A stretch of 64,000 nucleotides of DNA from Mesorhizobium jarvisii (GCF_003601985.1 NZ_QZXA01000008.1:289612-353611); one strand, 5' to 3'. Numbered from the stretch's first letter, positions 50,821-59,746 are shown. Numbers and translations are program-made. Notes: generated from the letters alone by a model not told the origin.

Positions 50821-52188
50821 ATGATCCGATTGGCCGGACTGGTGATCCCCGCCCTGTTCCTCACAAGCGCGGCGTTCGCACAGCAGGCGGACCAGCCGGT
50901 GCTGAAGGGCGCGGCGGCCTTCGGCGACTGGCGTGCCGACAAACCGGGCGTGCGCCGACTGATCAAGCCGGAAGACCTGCCGAAGCCCTATGTCACCAAG
51001 TCGGTATCGAACAGCGCCGGGCTTGCCGACATGCCGGCGGGCGCGAAGCCGCAATTGCCGCCGGGTTTTTCGGCCGAGCTGATCGCATCCGGCATCGACA
51101 ATCCGCGCGCCGTGCGCGTCGCACCCAATGGCGACCTGTTCGTCGCCGACAGCGAAGCCAACCAGGTCCGCGTCTATCGCCTGGCCAAGGACAGCGCCAA
51201 GCCCGCCGAGCATGGCATTTTCGCCGGCAATCTCAACCAGCCCTATGGCATTGCCTTCTATCCGCCGGGGGACGACCCGCAATGGGTCTATGTCGCCAAC
51301 AGCGACAGCATCGTGCGCTTCGCCTACCGCGGTGGCGACCTGAAGGCATCCGGCGAACCCGAAATCATCGTCGCCAACATTCCCGCGAACCATCACTGGA
51401 CCCGCGACATCGTCTTTTCGCCTGACGGCAACACGCTCTATCTGTCGGTCGGCTCCGGCTCGAACGTCGCCGAGGACATGGGCAAGGCGCCCGATGGCGG
51501 CCTTGAAGCATGGGTGAAATCGCAGCCGCTGGGCGCAACCTGGGGCTCCGAAGAGGGGCGCGCCGACGTGCAGGCCTTCGATCCGGATGGCAAGAACGGC
51601 CGCATCGTCGCCACCGGCCTGCGCAACTGTTCTGGCATGACCATCCAGCCGGCGACCGGCGCGCTGTGGTGCGTCGTCAACGAGCGCGACGCGCTGGGCG
51701 ACAATGTGCCGTTCGAATACGCCACCTCGGTCAAGGACGGCGCGTACTATGGCTGGCCCTGGTACTATATCGGCAACCACGAGGACCCGCGCCACGAGGG
51801 CGCGCGGCCCGACCTCGCCGGCAAGGCAACCACTCCCGACGTATTGATGCAGGCGCATTCGGCGCCGCTCAACATCGCCTTCTACGACCGCAAGGATTTG
51901 CCCGCCGACAGCGGTTTTCCCAAGGAATACAGGGGCGATGCCTTCGTTGCCCTGCACGGTTCGTGGAATCGCGGCAACCGGACCGGCTACAAGGTCGTCC
52001 GCCTGCTGTTCAAGGATGGCAAGCCGACCGGCGAGTATGAGGATTTCATGATCGGCTTCGTCGTTTCCAGCGGCGAGGTCTGGGGCCGGCCCGTGGGCGT
52101 GGCGGTGGCCCATGACGGCGCGCTGATCGTCACCGAGGACGGCAATGGCACGATCTGGCGCGTGACCTATGACGGCGGCCGTTCCTGA
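50821..52188 (+). CDS. Exported PQQ-type sugar (sorbosone) dehydrogenase-like protein
   Basis: Periplasmic beta-propeller protein of 455 residues of the glucose/sorbosone dehydrogenase family. The signal peptide is MIRLAGLVIPALFLTSAAFA. Propeller blades contain NPRAVRVAPNGDLFVADSEA, GIAFYPPGDDPQWVYVAN, RDIVFSPDGNTLYLSVGSGS and GLRNCSGMTIQPATGALWCVVNERD. The C-terminus ends GALIVTEDGNGTIWRVTY. Some members bind PQQ and oxidise sugars; others have no known cofactor. ATG 50821 follows GGAGGACAAG. Confidence 0.85.
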   Translation: MIRLAGLVIPALFLTSAAFAQQADQPVLKGAAAFGDWRADKPGVRRLIKPEDLPKPYVTKSVSNSAGLADMPAGAKPQLPPGFSAELIASGIDNPRAVRVAPNGDLFVADSEANQVRVYRLAKDSAKPAEHGIFAGNLNQPYGIAFYPPGDDPQWVYVANSDSIVRFAYRGGDLKASGEPEIIVANIPANHHWTRDIVFSPDGNTLYLSVGSGSNVAEDMGKAPDGGLEAWVKSQPLGATWGSEEGRADVQAFDPDGKNGRIVATGLRNCSGMTIQPATGALWCVVNERDALGDNVPFEYATSVKDGAYYGWPWYYIGNHEDPRHEGARPDLAGKATTPDVLMQAHSAPLNIAFYDRKDLPADSGFPKEYRGDAFVALHGSWNRGNRTGYKVVRLLFKDGKPTGEYEDFMIGFVVSSGEVWGRPVGVAVAHDGALIVTEDGNGTIWRVTYDGGRS

Positions 52189-52298
52189 GGGATTTTACTC
52201 GGATGGCGCGGTATCTGGTGCAATAGAATCCGACCGCCAGGGAATTCAATCCTGGTCCGTTCCGTGCGAAAAGGCCGCCTGATCCAGGACCACTCGCC

Positions 52299-52916
52299 AT
52301 GACCCTCACCGGCTTCCTCGCCTACAGTGCCGCACTCGGCATCGCCGCCGCCATTCCTGGCCCCGGCGTCACCGCGCTTGTCGCGCGGGCGCTCGGTTCC
52401 GGCTTCCGCTCGTCGCTGGCCATGTCTTTTGGCCTGATGCTCGGTGACCTCATTTACCTGACCGCCGTGGTGCTCGGCCTCGCCTTCGTCGCGCAGACCT
52501 TCGGCATGGTGTTCCTCGCCATCAAATGGGCCGGCGTTGCCTATCTGGTGTTTCTGGGCTGGCGCTTTTGGACCGCCGGCATCACGCCCGAAACGGTCGA
52601 AGCCAGGAAGGGCAAGGGCGGACTGGTGTCGAGTTTTGTCGCCGGCCTCACCGTCACGCTCGGCAATCCGAAGACGATGATCTTCTACCTGGCGATCACC
52701 CCGACCATCGTCGACCTGAAGACGATCACGCTGGCCGATTACGGCATTCTCGCCGCGCTGACGGTGGTCGTGCTGTTCGTCGTGCTGGTTCCCTACCTGG
52801 CGCTCGCCGCCAAGGCGCGCTGGTTCCTGAAATCGCCGCGCGCGCTGAAGCTGCTGAACCGCACCGCCGCCGGCTTCATGGTCGGCGCCGCGGCAGCGAT
52901 CGCGGCCCGCCAGTAG
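52299..52916 (+). CDS. LysE/RhtB family amino acid exporter
   Basis: Inner-membrane exporter of 205 residues with six hydrophobic segments. The family start is clear (GFLAYSAALGIAAAIPGPGV, TALVARALGSGFRSSLAMSFGLMLGD), followed by FLAIKWAGVAYLVFLGWRF and GLTVTLGNPKTMIFYLAITP. LysE-type proteins export amino acids or derivatives such as homoserine and threonine; the cargo here is unknown. ATG 52299 is the only reasonable start. Confidence 0.92.
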   Translation: MTLTGFLAYSAALGIAAAIPGPGVTALVARALGSGFRSSLAMSFGLMLGDLIYLTAVVLGLAFVAQTFGMVFLAIKWAGVAYLVFLGWRFWTAGITPETVEARKGKGGLVSSFVAGLTVTLGNPKTMIFYLAITPTIVDLKTITLADYGILAALTVVVLFVVLVPYLALAAKARWFLKSPRALKLLNRTAAGFMVGAAAAIAARQ

Positions 52917-53096
52917 CAGCCTTTCAGCCAAAACATTCCGGGGCCAGGCTTCCCCGCGAAATGCTTTTCCGGGACTTGGGCGTTTTAGACACAGGCCCCA
53001 CTCGGATATTTCCGGCCGACAGCTTATGTTGCGCGGCTGAAAGCCCTATCTTGCCGGCTGCAATGCCACTTGCCTGAAATCCTGGGAGCGAAACCA

Positions 53097-54077
53097 ATGA
53101 ACAAGCCCGTCACCTCCGCCCGCGTCCCCGGCCGCGGCCGCATCTACAGTTCCATCACCGACACGATCGGCGACACGCCCCTGGTCCGGCTCGACAAGTT
53201 CGCCAAGGAGAAGGGCGTCGTCGCCAATCTGGTCGCCAAGCTCGAATTCTTCAACCCGATCGCCTCGGTCAAGGACCGCATCGGTGTGGCGATGATCGAG
53301 GCGCTCGAGGCTGCCGGCAAGATTGCGGCCGGCAAGACGACGCTGATCGAACCGACCTCGGGCAATACCGGCATCGCGCTTGCCTTCGCCGCCGCCGCCA
53401 AGGGCTACAAGCTCATCCTGACCATGCCCGAGACGATGTCGGTCGAGCGCCGTAAGATGCTGGCGCTGCTCGGCGCCGAACTGGTGCTGACCGAAGGGCC
53501 GAAAGGCATGAAGGGCGCCATCGCCAAGGCGGACGAACTGGCCGCGACGATCCCCAATGCCGTCATCCCGCAGCAGTTCGAAAACCCGGCCAACCCGGAA
53601 ATCCACCGTAAGACGACGGCGCAGGAGATCTGGAACGACACGCAGGGCGAGGTCGACATCTTCGTCGCCGGCATCGGCACCGGCGGCACCATCACCGGCG
53701 TCGGCCAGGTGCTGAAGAAGCTCAAGCCTTCGCTGCATGTCGTCGCCGTCGAGCCGGAAGCCTCCCCGGTGCTGTCGGGCGGCCAGCCCGGCCCGCACAA
53801 GATCCAGGGTATCGGCGCCGGCTTCGCGCCAAAGATCCTCGACACCACGATCTATGACGAGATCGTCAAGGTTTCCAACGAGGATTCGGTCGCCAATGCC
53901 CGCCTCGTCGCCCGCCTCGAAGGCGTGCCGGTCGGCATCTCGTCGGGTGCCGCGCTGCAGGCGGCAATCGTCGTCGGCTCGCGGCCGGAGAACAGGGGCA
54001 AGACCCTGGTCGTGGTCATTCCCGACTTCGCCGAACGCTACCTGTCGACGATCTTGTTCGAGGGATTGGGGGCTTAG
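53097..54077 (+). CDS. cysK: Cysteine synthase (O-acetylserine sulfhydrylase)
   Basis: Makes cysteine from O-acetylserine and sulfide with PLP. The 326 residues match CysK. PLP lysine is Lys59 in NPIASVKDRIGV; the substrate loop is EPTSGNTGIALAF, the phosphate loop is GIGTGGTITGVG, and GISSGAALQAA and PDFAERYLSTILFE are at the end. ATG 53097 has GGGAG nine bases upstream and removes a nine-residue extension. It is probably the housekeeping enzyme. A longer, diverged homologue lies at 20405-21493. Confidence 0.94.
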   Translation: MNKPVTSARVPGRGRIYSSITDTIGDTPLVRLDKFAKEKGVVANLVAKLEFFNPIASVKDRIGVAMIEALEAAGKIAAGKTTLIEPTSGNTGIALAFAAAAKGYKLILTMPETMSVERRKMLALLGAELVLTEGPKGMKGAIAKADELAATIPNAVIPQQFENPANPEIHRKTTAQEIWNDTQGEVDIFVAGIGTGGTITGVGQVLKKLKPSLHVVAVEPEASPVLSGGQPGPHKIQGIGAGFAPKILDTTIYDEIVKVSNEDSVANARLVARLEGVPVGISSGAALQAAIVVGSRPENRGKTLVVVIPDFAERYLSTILFEGLGA

Positions 54078-54085
54078 GCCTAACA

Positions 54086-54282
54086 GCTTCGTCATCCCAA
54101 GGGCGGAGCGACGCGAAGCGGCGCGCAGACCCTGGGATCCATGCCGTGATCGCGGCCGAGGAGTGCCGCGGTTCAGGATGAAGCTCTATTTTGCATCGTC
54201 GCGGCGCTTTGAAGTCGCGGCATGGATCCTCGGGTCTGCGCCGCGTCGCTTCGCTCCTTGCTCCGCCCGTGGATGACGAAGC
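54086..54282. repeat. Long intergenic inverted repeat, family D
   Basis: Imperfect arms of about 70 bases. The ends are GCTTCGTCATCC (54086-54097) and GGATGACGAAGC (54271-54282), and further matching blocks are GCGCAGACCC and GGATCCATGCCG. It follows the cysK stop and could form a large cruciform or hairpin. Such elements are frequent between genes in Mesorhizobium. Confidence 0.82.
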
Positions 54283-54418
54283 GAAGGGCAGCGTCGTGAC
54301 CCAATCTCGCTGGCCCGTTGAAAAATCCTCCCGTGGCGCCTGTGAGCCGGCTTGAGCAGGACCCTGCTTCCGGTGCATATCGCCCCGGTCCGCTTTGCGC
54401 GGATCAGGGGAGAATTTC

Positions 54419-55045
54419 ATGTACAAGCTCTATACCCGTCCCGGCAGCGGCGGCTTCGTCGTCGAGGCGGCGCTGGCGCTCGCCAACGCACCGTTCGAAC
54501 AGGTCGATGTGCCGAAGACCGACCGCCCCGATCCGGCCTTCCTCGACATCAGCCCGCTGAACCAGGTGCCGGTGCTGACCTTGCCGGACGGCAGCTCGAT
54601 GACCGAATCGGCGGCGATCTGCATCCTGCTCGCCGAGCGCCATCCCGAGGCCCGCCTGGCGCCGGCGGTCGATGCGCCTGCCCGCGCCGATTTCCTGCGC
54701 TGGATGGCCTTCATGTCGTCGGTGCTCTACCCGGCGGTGCTGCGGTTCTACTACGCCCATCGCTACACGGCAGACGCCGACGGCACGAAAGCCGTCAAGC
54801 AGGCGGCAGTCGCCGAGATGGACCGTGGCTTCGCCGTCCTCGATGCCGCTCTGAAGGGTCGTGACTGGCTGGTTGGTGACCAGATGTCGCTGGCCGACAT
54901 CTATCTCGTCATGCTGGTGGCCTGGCATCCCGACATCGACACAGCGCGAGCGGCATGGCCTGATATTGAACGTCTCTGGGCCAGGCTGCGCGGCCATCCG
55001 CTGCTGAAGACGCTCAATACATCACATGAGATGTGGCCGGGCTGA
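54419..55045 (+). CDS. Glutathione S-transferase family protein
   Basis: Cytoplasmic protein of 208 residues. The N-terminal thioredoxin fold has MYKLYTRPGSGGFVVEAALA, then NQVPVLTLPDGSSMTESAAI with the cis-proline and glutathione-binding Glu-Ser. The C-terminal helical domain has DWLVGDQMSLADIYLVMLVAW. Substrate unknown. ATG 54419 has GGGGAGA upstream. It converges on the ECF42 sigma gene. Confidence 0.9.
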   Translation: MYKLYTRPGSGGFVVEAALALANAPFEQVDVPKTDRPDPAFLDISPLNQVPVLTLPDGSSMTESAAICILLAERHPEARLAPAVDAPARADFLRWMAFMSSVLYPAVLRFYYAHRYTADADGTKAVKQAAVAEMDRGFAVLDAALKGRDWLVGDQMSLADIYLVMLVAWHPDIDTARAAWPDIERLWARLRGHPLLKTLNTSHEMWPG

Positions 55046-55048
55046 AGA

Positions 55049-56293
55049 TCAGTTTCGCAGCGCCGCCCTTTTGCCTTGCAGGAACCGGCGCACCGCCGGG
55101 TCGCGTTCGAGACCGATTGCCCTGTCATAGGCCTCGGTTGCCTGCGGCGCCTGGCCAAGCCTGGCCAGGAGACCGGCCCGCGCCGCCCAATAGGGCTGAT
55201 ACTCATTGAGCCGCTTGTCGTCGCCCAACACGTAAAGCGCCGCCAGCCCCGCCACGGCGCCCTCCGTCTCGGCAAGCGCCACCGCGCGGTTGATCGCCAC
55301 CACCGGCGATCCGACGATCGAAAACAGCGCGTCGTAAAGCGCGCGTATCGCCGGCCAATCGGTGCGGCCGGTCAGCCGCCGCGCCGCGTGGGCGGACTGG
55401 ACGGCCGCCTCGAGCTGGTAGCGGCCGACGACGCCGCTCATCGCGGCATGGGACAGAAGCGCCTCCGCCTCGTCGATGAGGGCGCGGTCCCACAGGTCGC
55501 AGTCCTGTTCGGCCAGCGGCACGAAGTCGCCTTCGGCACTGCGCCGGGCAGTGCGGCGCGCCTCGGCAAACAGCATGAGCGCCAGCAGGCCAAGCGCTTC
55601 CGGCTCTTGCGGCATCAGCGTCACCACCAGGCGGCCGAGCCAGATGCCTTCGGTGGCGAGGTTGCGGCGCTGCGTCTCGGTGCCGACCGGATCGGACCAG
55701 CCTTCGGCGAAGGCGGCGTAGATCGCTTCCAGCACCGCGCCCAGCCTTTCGCCGAGTTCGGCCCGCTCCGGCACACGGAACGGAATGCCGGTTTCGCGGA
55801 TGCGCGTCTTGGCGCGCACCAGGCGCTGGCCCATCGTTGCCGGCGAGACCAGGAAGGCGGAAGCGATCGTCGCGGCATCGAAGCCCAGCACGGTCTGCAG
55901 GATCAGCGGCGCCCGCACGCCCGGCTCGATCGCAGGATGCGCGCAAGCAAACATCAGCCGCAGCCGTTCGTCGGGCAGCTCTTCGTCGGTCATGCGCGCC
56001 TCCATCTCCTCGGCGATCAGCTTGAGATGATCGCGGGCCGCCTCCTGGGTGAGCCGCCGGCGAACCGCATCGACCCGCCGCCGCCGCGCCACGGCCAGCA
56101 GCCAGGCTTCCGGCTTTTCAGGCACGCCTGACTTCGGCCAGCGCTCGAGCGCGGCGGCAAAGGCGTCCGCCAGCGCATCCTCGGCCGCGGTCACATCGCG
56201 CGTGCGCGCCGCGAGCCAGGCGACCAGCTTGCCGTAGCTCTGCCGGGCGGCGGCCTCGGCGGCCGCCCGGGCGATCTCCGGGCGACTGTCCAT
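55049..56293 (-). CDS. ECF42-type sigma factor with C-terminal TPR-like extension
   Basis: Sigma factor of about 414 residues. Region 2 (about 20-90: YGKLVAWLAARTRDVTAAEDALADAF and AWLLAVARRRRVDAVRRR) and region 4 (about 125-175: LILQTVLGFDAATIASAFLV, MGQRLVRAKTRIRE) are clear. A long C-terminal extension of about 230 residues has TPR-like repeats and contains NRAVALAETEGAVAGLAAL. This is the layout of ECF42 factors, which lack an anti-sigma factor and are encoded with a DGPF-domain partner. That partner is the next gene upstream (56319-56687). The start may be ATG 56293, or GTG at 56296 or 56314. Confidence 0.92.
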   Translation of the reverse strand: MDSRPEIARAAAEAAARQSYGKLVAWLAARTRDVTAAEDALADAFAAALERWPKSGVPEKPEAWLLAVARRRRVDAVRRRLTQEAARDHLKLIAEEMEARMTDEELPDERLRLMFACAHPAIEPGVRAPLILQTVLGFDAATIASAFLVSPATMGQRLVRAKTRIRETGIPFRVPERAELGERLGAVLEAIYAAFAEGWSDPVGTETQRRNLATEGIWLGRLVVTLMPQEPEALGLLALMLFAEARRTARRSAEGDFVPLAEQDCDLWDRALIDEAEALLSHAAMSGVVGRYQLEAAVQSAHAARRLTGRTDWPAIRALYDALFSIVGSPVVAINRAVALAETEGAVAGLAALYVLGDDKRLNEYQPYWAARAGLLARLGQAPQATEAYDRAIGLERDPAVRRFLQGKRAALRN

Positions 56294-56318
56294 CACATGG
56301 TCATTTCCTGGCACGTCG

Positions 56319-56687
56319 TCATTGCTTGGGCATGTAGTCGGCCATTTCCCAGATCGGCCGCAACTCGACCGTGCCGGTGCTGGCCGCCGGACAGCGCGCG
56401 GCCCATTCGATGGCGGTGTCGATATCGGCCGCCTCGATCATGTAGAAGCCGGCAAGCTGCTCCTTGGTGTCGGCATAGGGGCCGTCGATCACATTGGTCT
56501 TGCCGTCGGCGATCCGCACGGAGGTGGTCGCCTGGGTCGGGCGCAGGCGTTCGCCGGCCAGCCACGCGCCGGATTTCTTCAACGCTTCGGTATAGGCGCC
56601 ATAGGCCGCGCTCATCTGCTGGGTCTTCTCGATCGGCATGGCCGCCATTGCGGCTTCGTTATTGTTGATCATCAGCATGTATCGCAT
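56319..56687 (-). CDS. DGPF/YCII-related protein, partner of ECF42
   Basis: Small protein of 122 residues with the ferredoxin-like YCII fold: MRYMLMINNNEAAM at the start, GAWLAGERLRPTQATTSVRI, NVIDGPYADTKEQLAGFYMI with the DGPY version of the DGPF motif, and EWAARCPAASTGTVELRP at the end. It is encoded 25 bp before the sigma factor gene. In known ECF42 loci DGPF genes are the main sigma targets, so the locus is probably self-activated. Confidence 0.92.
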   Translation of the reverse strand: MRYMLMINNNEAAMAAMPIEKTQQMSAAYGAYTEALKKSGAWLAGERLRPTQATTSVRIADGKTNVIDGPYADTKEQLAGFYMIEAADIDTAIEWAARCPAASTGTVELRPIWEMADYMPKQ

Positions 56688-56908
56688 GGGTCTTCTCCCG
56701 TGGTTTCGAAGGCCGCGTCCTTGCGGGGCCAGACGTATGTCGCGCGGCGTCGACCGATTTCGACAGGCGCCAAGAAAAAACTTTCGGCTTCGTCACGCGG
56801 TTTCGCAAGGACCAGGTTTCGCCAAGCGGCCGGCGGCGCTGGCCATGATGCCTCGCCGCGCTATCCTTTGTGATCCAGGCACGTCACGCCAGAGATGGGA
56901 GATGAGCA

Positions 56909-57370
56909 ATGGAACTCGTGACCCGCAAGAAATTCAAAAGCGGCCGGTTGATGCCGTGGGGCAAGGGGACCGTCGTCAGCGGCGCGAAGGGATTCGTCTA
57001 CCTTTGCGGAAACACGGCGACCGCCGCCGACTACGATCCAGCCGGCAAGCAGGGCGGCCGTTTCGCCGGCGATGCGGCGGCGCAGTGGCTCGAGGTTCTG
57101 GGCAACATCAAATCCGATCTGGAGGAGCTGGGCACCGCGCTTGAAAACCTCGTCAAACTGACCTTCTTCGTCAGAGGACCGTTTCCCGACGGCGGCGTTC
57201 TCAGCTCTCCCAATTTTCGCCTGGACGTTCTGGACGCGTTCTTTGCCGAGCATTGCCCGAAGCACTGCAGTTACAACAACCCGCCGCCCTCGGAGGTGAT
57301 TGGCGTTGCCGCGCTCGCTCAAGCCGACATCGTCATTGAAATTGTCGCGATCGCGGCCCTGCCGGATTGA
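56909..57370 (+). CDS. RidA/YjgF family protein
   Basis: Protein of 153 residues of the Rid superfamily, which hydrolyse reactive enamine/imine intermediates of PLP enzymes or have related roles. Blocks are KGFVYLCGNTATAADYDPAG, WLEVLGNIKSDLEELGTALE, NLVKLTFFVRG and the C-terminal ADIVIEIVAIAAL. The arginine that holds the carboxylate in RidA (usually in a PARS motif) is not evident (NNPPPSEVIGV), so it belongs to another Rid subgroup or lacks deaminase activity. ATG 56909 follows GGGAGATGAGCA. Confidence 0.82.
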   Translation: MELVTRKKFKSGRLMPWGKGTVVSGAKGFVYLCGNTATAADYDPAGKQGGRFAGDAAAQWLEVLGNIKSDLEELGTALENLVKLTFFVRGPFPDGGVLSSPNFRLDVLDAFFAEHCPKHCSYNNPPPSEVIGVAALAQADIVIEIVAIAALPD

Positions 57371-57719
57371 GCCGGGCCTTGGCGTGCCTCCCTCACCCCC
57401 ATGCGCACGAGGCCGGAGCGCAGTACGCAGACGCCATCGAAGACGATCAGCGGATGGCTGGTATCGAAAGATGGTTCAGCGGGAGGACTGGGCTTGGCCA
57501 GACGTGATTGGGGCGGACTGGACCGAGGAAGGTCGGTCACGCGGTCCTCGGCTGCTCGTGTCCTGGGACACCAGGCCAGCCGGGGGCGGGATCAAAGACG
57601 TGGCGATGTCGCACGACGCCTGTCGCTCAGAGCCGGGCGCTCGGAACGATAGGTGGTGGCGCGGGTCGTGGCTCCCGGCCTGCAGATGCGGCTGTTGTGG
57701 CGGCTCTCGAACGTCATGG
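57371..57719. other. Gene-poor stretch holding a DCC-family relic
   Basis: About 350 bp with no intact gene. On the minus strand at about 57395-57486 a short open stretch reads SHPLIVFDGVCVLRSGLVRMG. This resembles the N-terminus of DCC thiol-disulfide oxidoreductases (FDGVCxLC) but has lost the second cysteine and stops resembling the family afterwards. I see nothing else convincing. Confidence 0.5.
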
Positions 57720-57860
57720 TCAGTGCGCGCCCAGCGACGTGCCGCGACGGGCGCAAGCCGGACCGGGGCCGCGCATGTAGTAGCGCTCCGGCCGATAGGT
57801 CGGCGCGACGAATTCGCGGATGGCGGCGGCGTAGCCGATGAGGTGCGTGAGGAAGTTCAT
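57720..57860 (-). CDS. Possible short protein (46 residues)
   Basis: Frame starting MNFLTHLIGYAAAIREFVAP and ending CARRGTSLGAH, with GGGACAGGG upstream of ATG 57860. No family recognised. The amino-acid make-up (an amphipathic start, then RPERYYMRG) is more protein-like than its surroundings, but it could be a truncated gene or chance. It is divergent from the YciE-like gene. Confidence 0.3.
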   Translation of the reverse strand: MNFLTHLIGYAAAIREFVAPTYRPERYYMRGPGPACARRGTSLGAH

Positions 57861-58258
57861 TTACCCTGTCCCTGTCCCGATTTTCGGATGTCCCTTCCGA
57901 ATTGCGCGAAGGATAGCATCGAGGCGTGAATAGTCGGTGAACACGATGTTAATATCTGGTCGAAAACCCGTTGCTTCGTGGCCGGAATGCGGCTGTTTCG
58001 GGGTGTTTCCACGCCTTTTGTCGCCATTCCGGCCTGTGTGACTTTTGCATCACATATGTTTCGTTTGAATGTCGCCTGGGCGCGGTTCTGTTTCAATTTC
58101 CGGCTGGCTGATGGAATTTCCTTGCTCAGGCTGGAAAGGAAGGAACCGGCATATAGGGCGGACGTTGACCGTCGGGACTGGCGTGGCCGGCCCGCGATTG
58201 CCTGCAAGCCGCAGGCACGTACACCAACACCGCAAGAGCAAATGGAAAGGCTAGAATC
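57861..58258. other. Intergenic region upstream of the YciE-like gene
   Basis: About 400 bp, AT-richer than average, with no convincing coding frame. A short direct repeat CCCTGTCCCTGTCCC lies near the left end (57864-57878). An EcfG-type promoter is present at 58142-58166. Confidence 0.6.
58142..58166 (+). promoter_or_regulatory. EcfG (general stress) promoter of the YciE-like gene
   Basis: GGAAC (58142-58146), 16-base spacer, CGTT (58163-58166), the consensus of the alphaproteobacterial general stress sigma factor EcfG/RpoE2. It lies about 90 bp before the YciE-like start codon. DUF892 genes are known stress-response targets in related bacteria. Confidence 0.75.
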
Positions 58259-58765
58259 ATGGGCTTCTTTTCGAAGGACATCAAAACGCTGGACGACCTG
58301 TTCGTGCACACGTTGCGCGACATCTATTACGCGGAAAAGCAGATCGAGAAGGCATTGCCGAAGATGATCGACAAGGCCACCAACGCGCAGCTCAAAGCAG
58401 GCTTCGAAAAACATCTTGAACAGACCAGGGGCCATATCGAACGCGTCGAAGAGGTGTTCGAGCTGCATGGCGTCAAGGCCAAGGCCATCGACTGCCCGGC
58501 CATTGACGGCATCCTCGAGGAAGCCGACGAGGTGAGCGGCGACATCGCCGACAAGGAGGTCATGGACGCCGCCCTGATTGCGTCTGCGCGAGCAGTCGAG
58601 CATTACGAAATGACCCGCTACGGCACGCTGATTGCATGGGCCAAGCAACTCGGCCGCAGCGATTGCGCCAATGTACTCGCGAAGAATCTCAAGGAAGAGC
58701 AGGCGACCGATCGCAAGCTCACCGAGATGGCGGAAAGCAAGATCAATCTCCAGGCTGCCGAATAG
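58259..58765 (+). CDS. YciE/DUF892 ferritin-like protein
   Basis: Four-helix ferritin-like protein of 168 residues. It starts MGFFSKDIKTLDDLFVHTLR, then DIYYAEKQIEKALPKMIDKA with acidic residues of the di-metal site, KHLEQTRGHIERVEEVFE and AVEHYEMTRYGTLIAWAK with E and H in the second half. Members accumulate under osmotic, oxidative or starvation stress; the activity is not clear. An EcfG promoter lies upstream. ku follows 114 bp downstream with its own EcfG site. Confidence 0.93.
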   Translation: MGFFSKDIKTLDDLFVHTLRDIYYAEKQIEKALPKMIDKATNAQLKAGFEKHLEQTRGHIERVEEVFELHGVKAKAIDCPAIDGILEEADEVSGDIADKEVMDAALIASARAVEHYEMTRYGTLIAWAKQLGRSDCANVLAKNLKEEQATDRKLTEMAESKINLQAAE

Positions 58766-58823
58766 GTGAGATGGCAGGCAAGATCGGCGCGGCAACGGCG
58801 CCGACTTGCCTTGTCGCGCGGTC

Positions 58824-58849
58824 GGAACCGGAATGGGCTTTGCCCCGTT
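58824..58849 (+). promoter_or_regulatory. EcfG promoter of ku-ligD
   Basis: GGAAC (58824-58828), 17-base spacer, CGTT (58846-58849), only about 30 bp before the ku start. The spacing matches the EcfG consensus. It would place NHEJ under the general stress response, as reported for some Ku/LigD pairs in rhizobia. Confidence 0.72.
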
Positions 58850-58879
58850 CTGGATTGAATCCATTGCAAGGAGTTTGTC

Positions 58880-59737
58880 ATGGCGCCGCGTCCAGCCTGG
58901 AAGGGCTACCTGAAGCTGTCGCTGGTCACCTGTGCCGTCGAACTGACCAATGTAGTCACGCATACCGAAAGGGTGTCGTTCCGCATACTCAACCGCAAGA
59001 CCGGCAACACGGTGAAGCGAATCTATGTCGATGCCGAAACCGGCAAGCCCTTGGACGATGGCGACGAGATCAAGGGCTATGAATTGGACGGCGGCGATTT
59101 CGTCCATATCGAGGAAGACGAGATCGAGGCCGTGCAGATCGAATCCTCGCACACGATGAGCCTCGACGGTTTCGTCGACAAGGCCTCGATCCAGCAGATC
59201 TATCTCGACACGCCCTACTATGTCGCCCCGGCCGACAAGGTGTCGGAAGAGGCGTTCGCCGTCATCCGCGATGCCATGGCGGGCAAGAAGATGGCCGGGC
59301 TGGCGCGCATCGTGCTCTACCAACGCGAGCGCCCCGTGGTCATCGAGCCGCTCGGCAAGGGCATGGTGCTGACGACGCTGCGCTACGACAACACGGTGCG
59401 CCAGCCGGACAGCGTGTTCGGCGAGATCAAGGCGGTGAAGACCGACCAGGAAATGACCGATTTGGCCGAGCTGATCATCGACAAGAAGAAAGCAAAATTC
59501 GACCCCTCGAGATTCGACGACAAATATGAGGACGCGCTGCTCGAACTGATCCGGGCCAAGAAGGCGGGGCACAAGGCGCCCAAGGCCAAGGCGGCCCCCA
59601 AACCCTCCAACGTCGTCAATCTGTTCGACGCGCTGAAGAAGAGCCTGTCGTCGGATTCGGGGTCAACGAAGGCTTCATCGCCGGCGGCCAAACGCGCCAA
59701 GCCGAAAGCCACCGCGCCGAAGCGCAAATCCGCCTGA
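58880..59737 (+). CDS. ku: Ku protein (NHEJ DNA end-binding)
   Basis: Homodimeric ring protein that binds double-strand ends and recruits LigD. The 285 residues carry the Ku core (about 1-235: MAPRPAWKGYLKLSLVTCAV, RVSFRILNRKTGNTVKRIYV, VDKASIQQIYLDTPYYVAP, ARIVLYQRERPVVIEPLGKGM). A lysine- and alanine-rich C-terminal tail follows (KAGHKAPKAKAAPKPS to PKRKSA), of the kind that helps DNA binding and threading. ATG 58880 follows AAGGAG. ligD starts 9 bp after the stop, so they form an operon. Confidence 0.96.
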   Translation: MAPRPAWKGYLKLSLVTCAVELTNVVTHTERVSFRILNRKTGNTVKRIYVDAETGKPLDDGDEIKGYELDGGDFVHIEEDEIEAVQIESSHTMSLDGFVDKASIQQIYLDTPYYVAPADKVSEEAFAVIRDAMAGKKMAGLARIVLYQRERPVVIEPLGKGMVLTTLRYDNTVRQPDSVFGEIKAVKTDQEMTDLAELIIDKKKAKFDPSRFDDKYEDALLELIRAKKAGHKAPKAKAAPKPSNVVNLFDALKKSLSSDSGSTKASSPAAKRAKPKATAPKRKSA

Positions 59738-59746
59738 GGACGTCAT

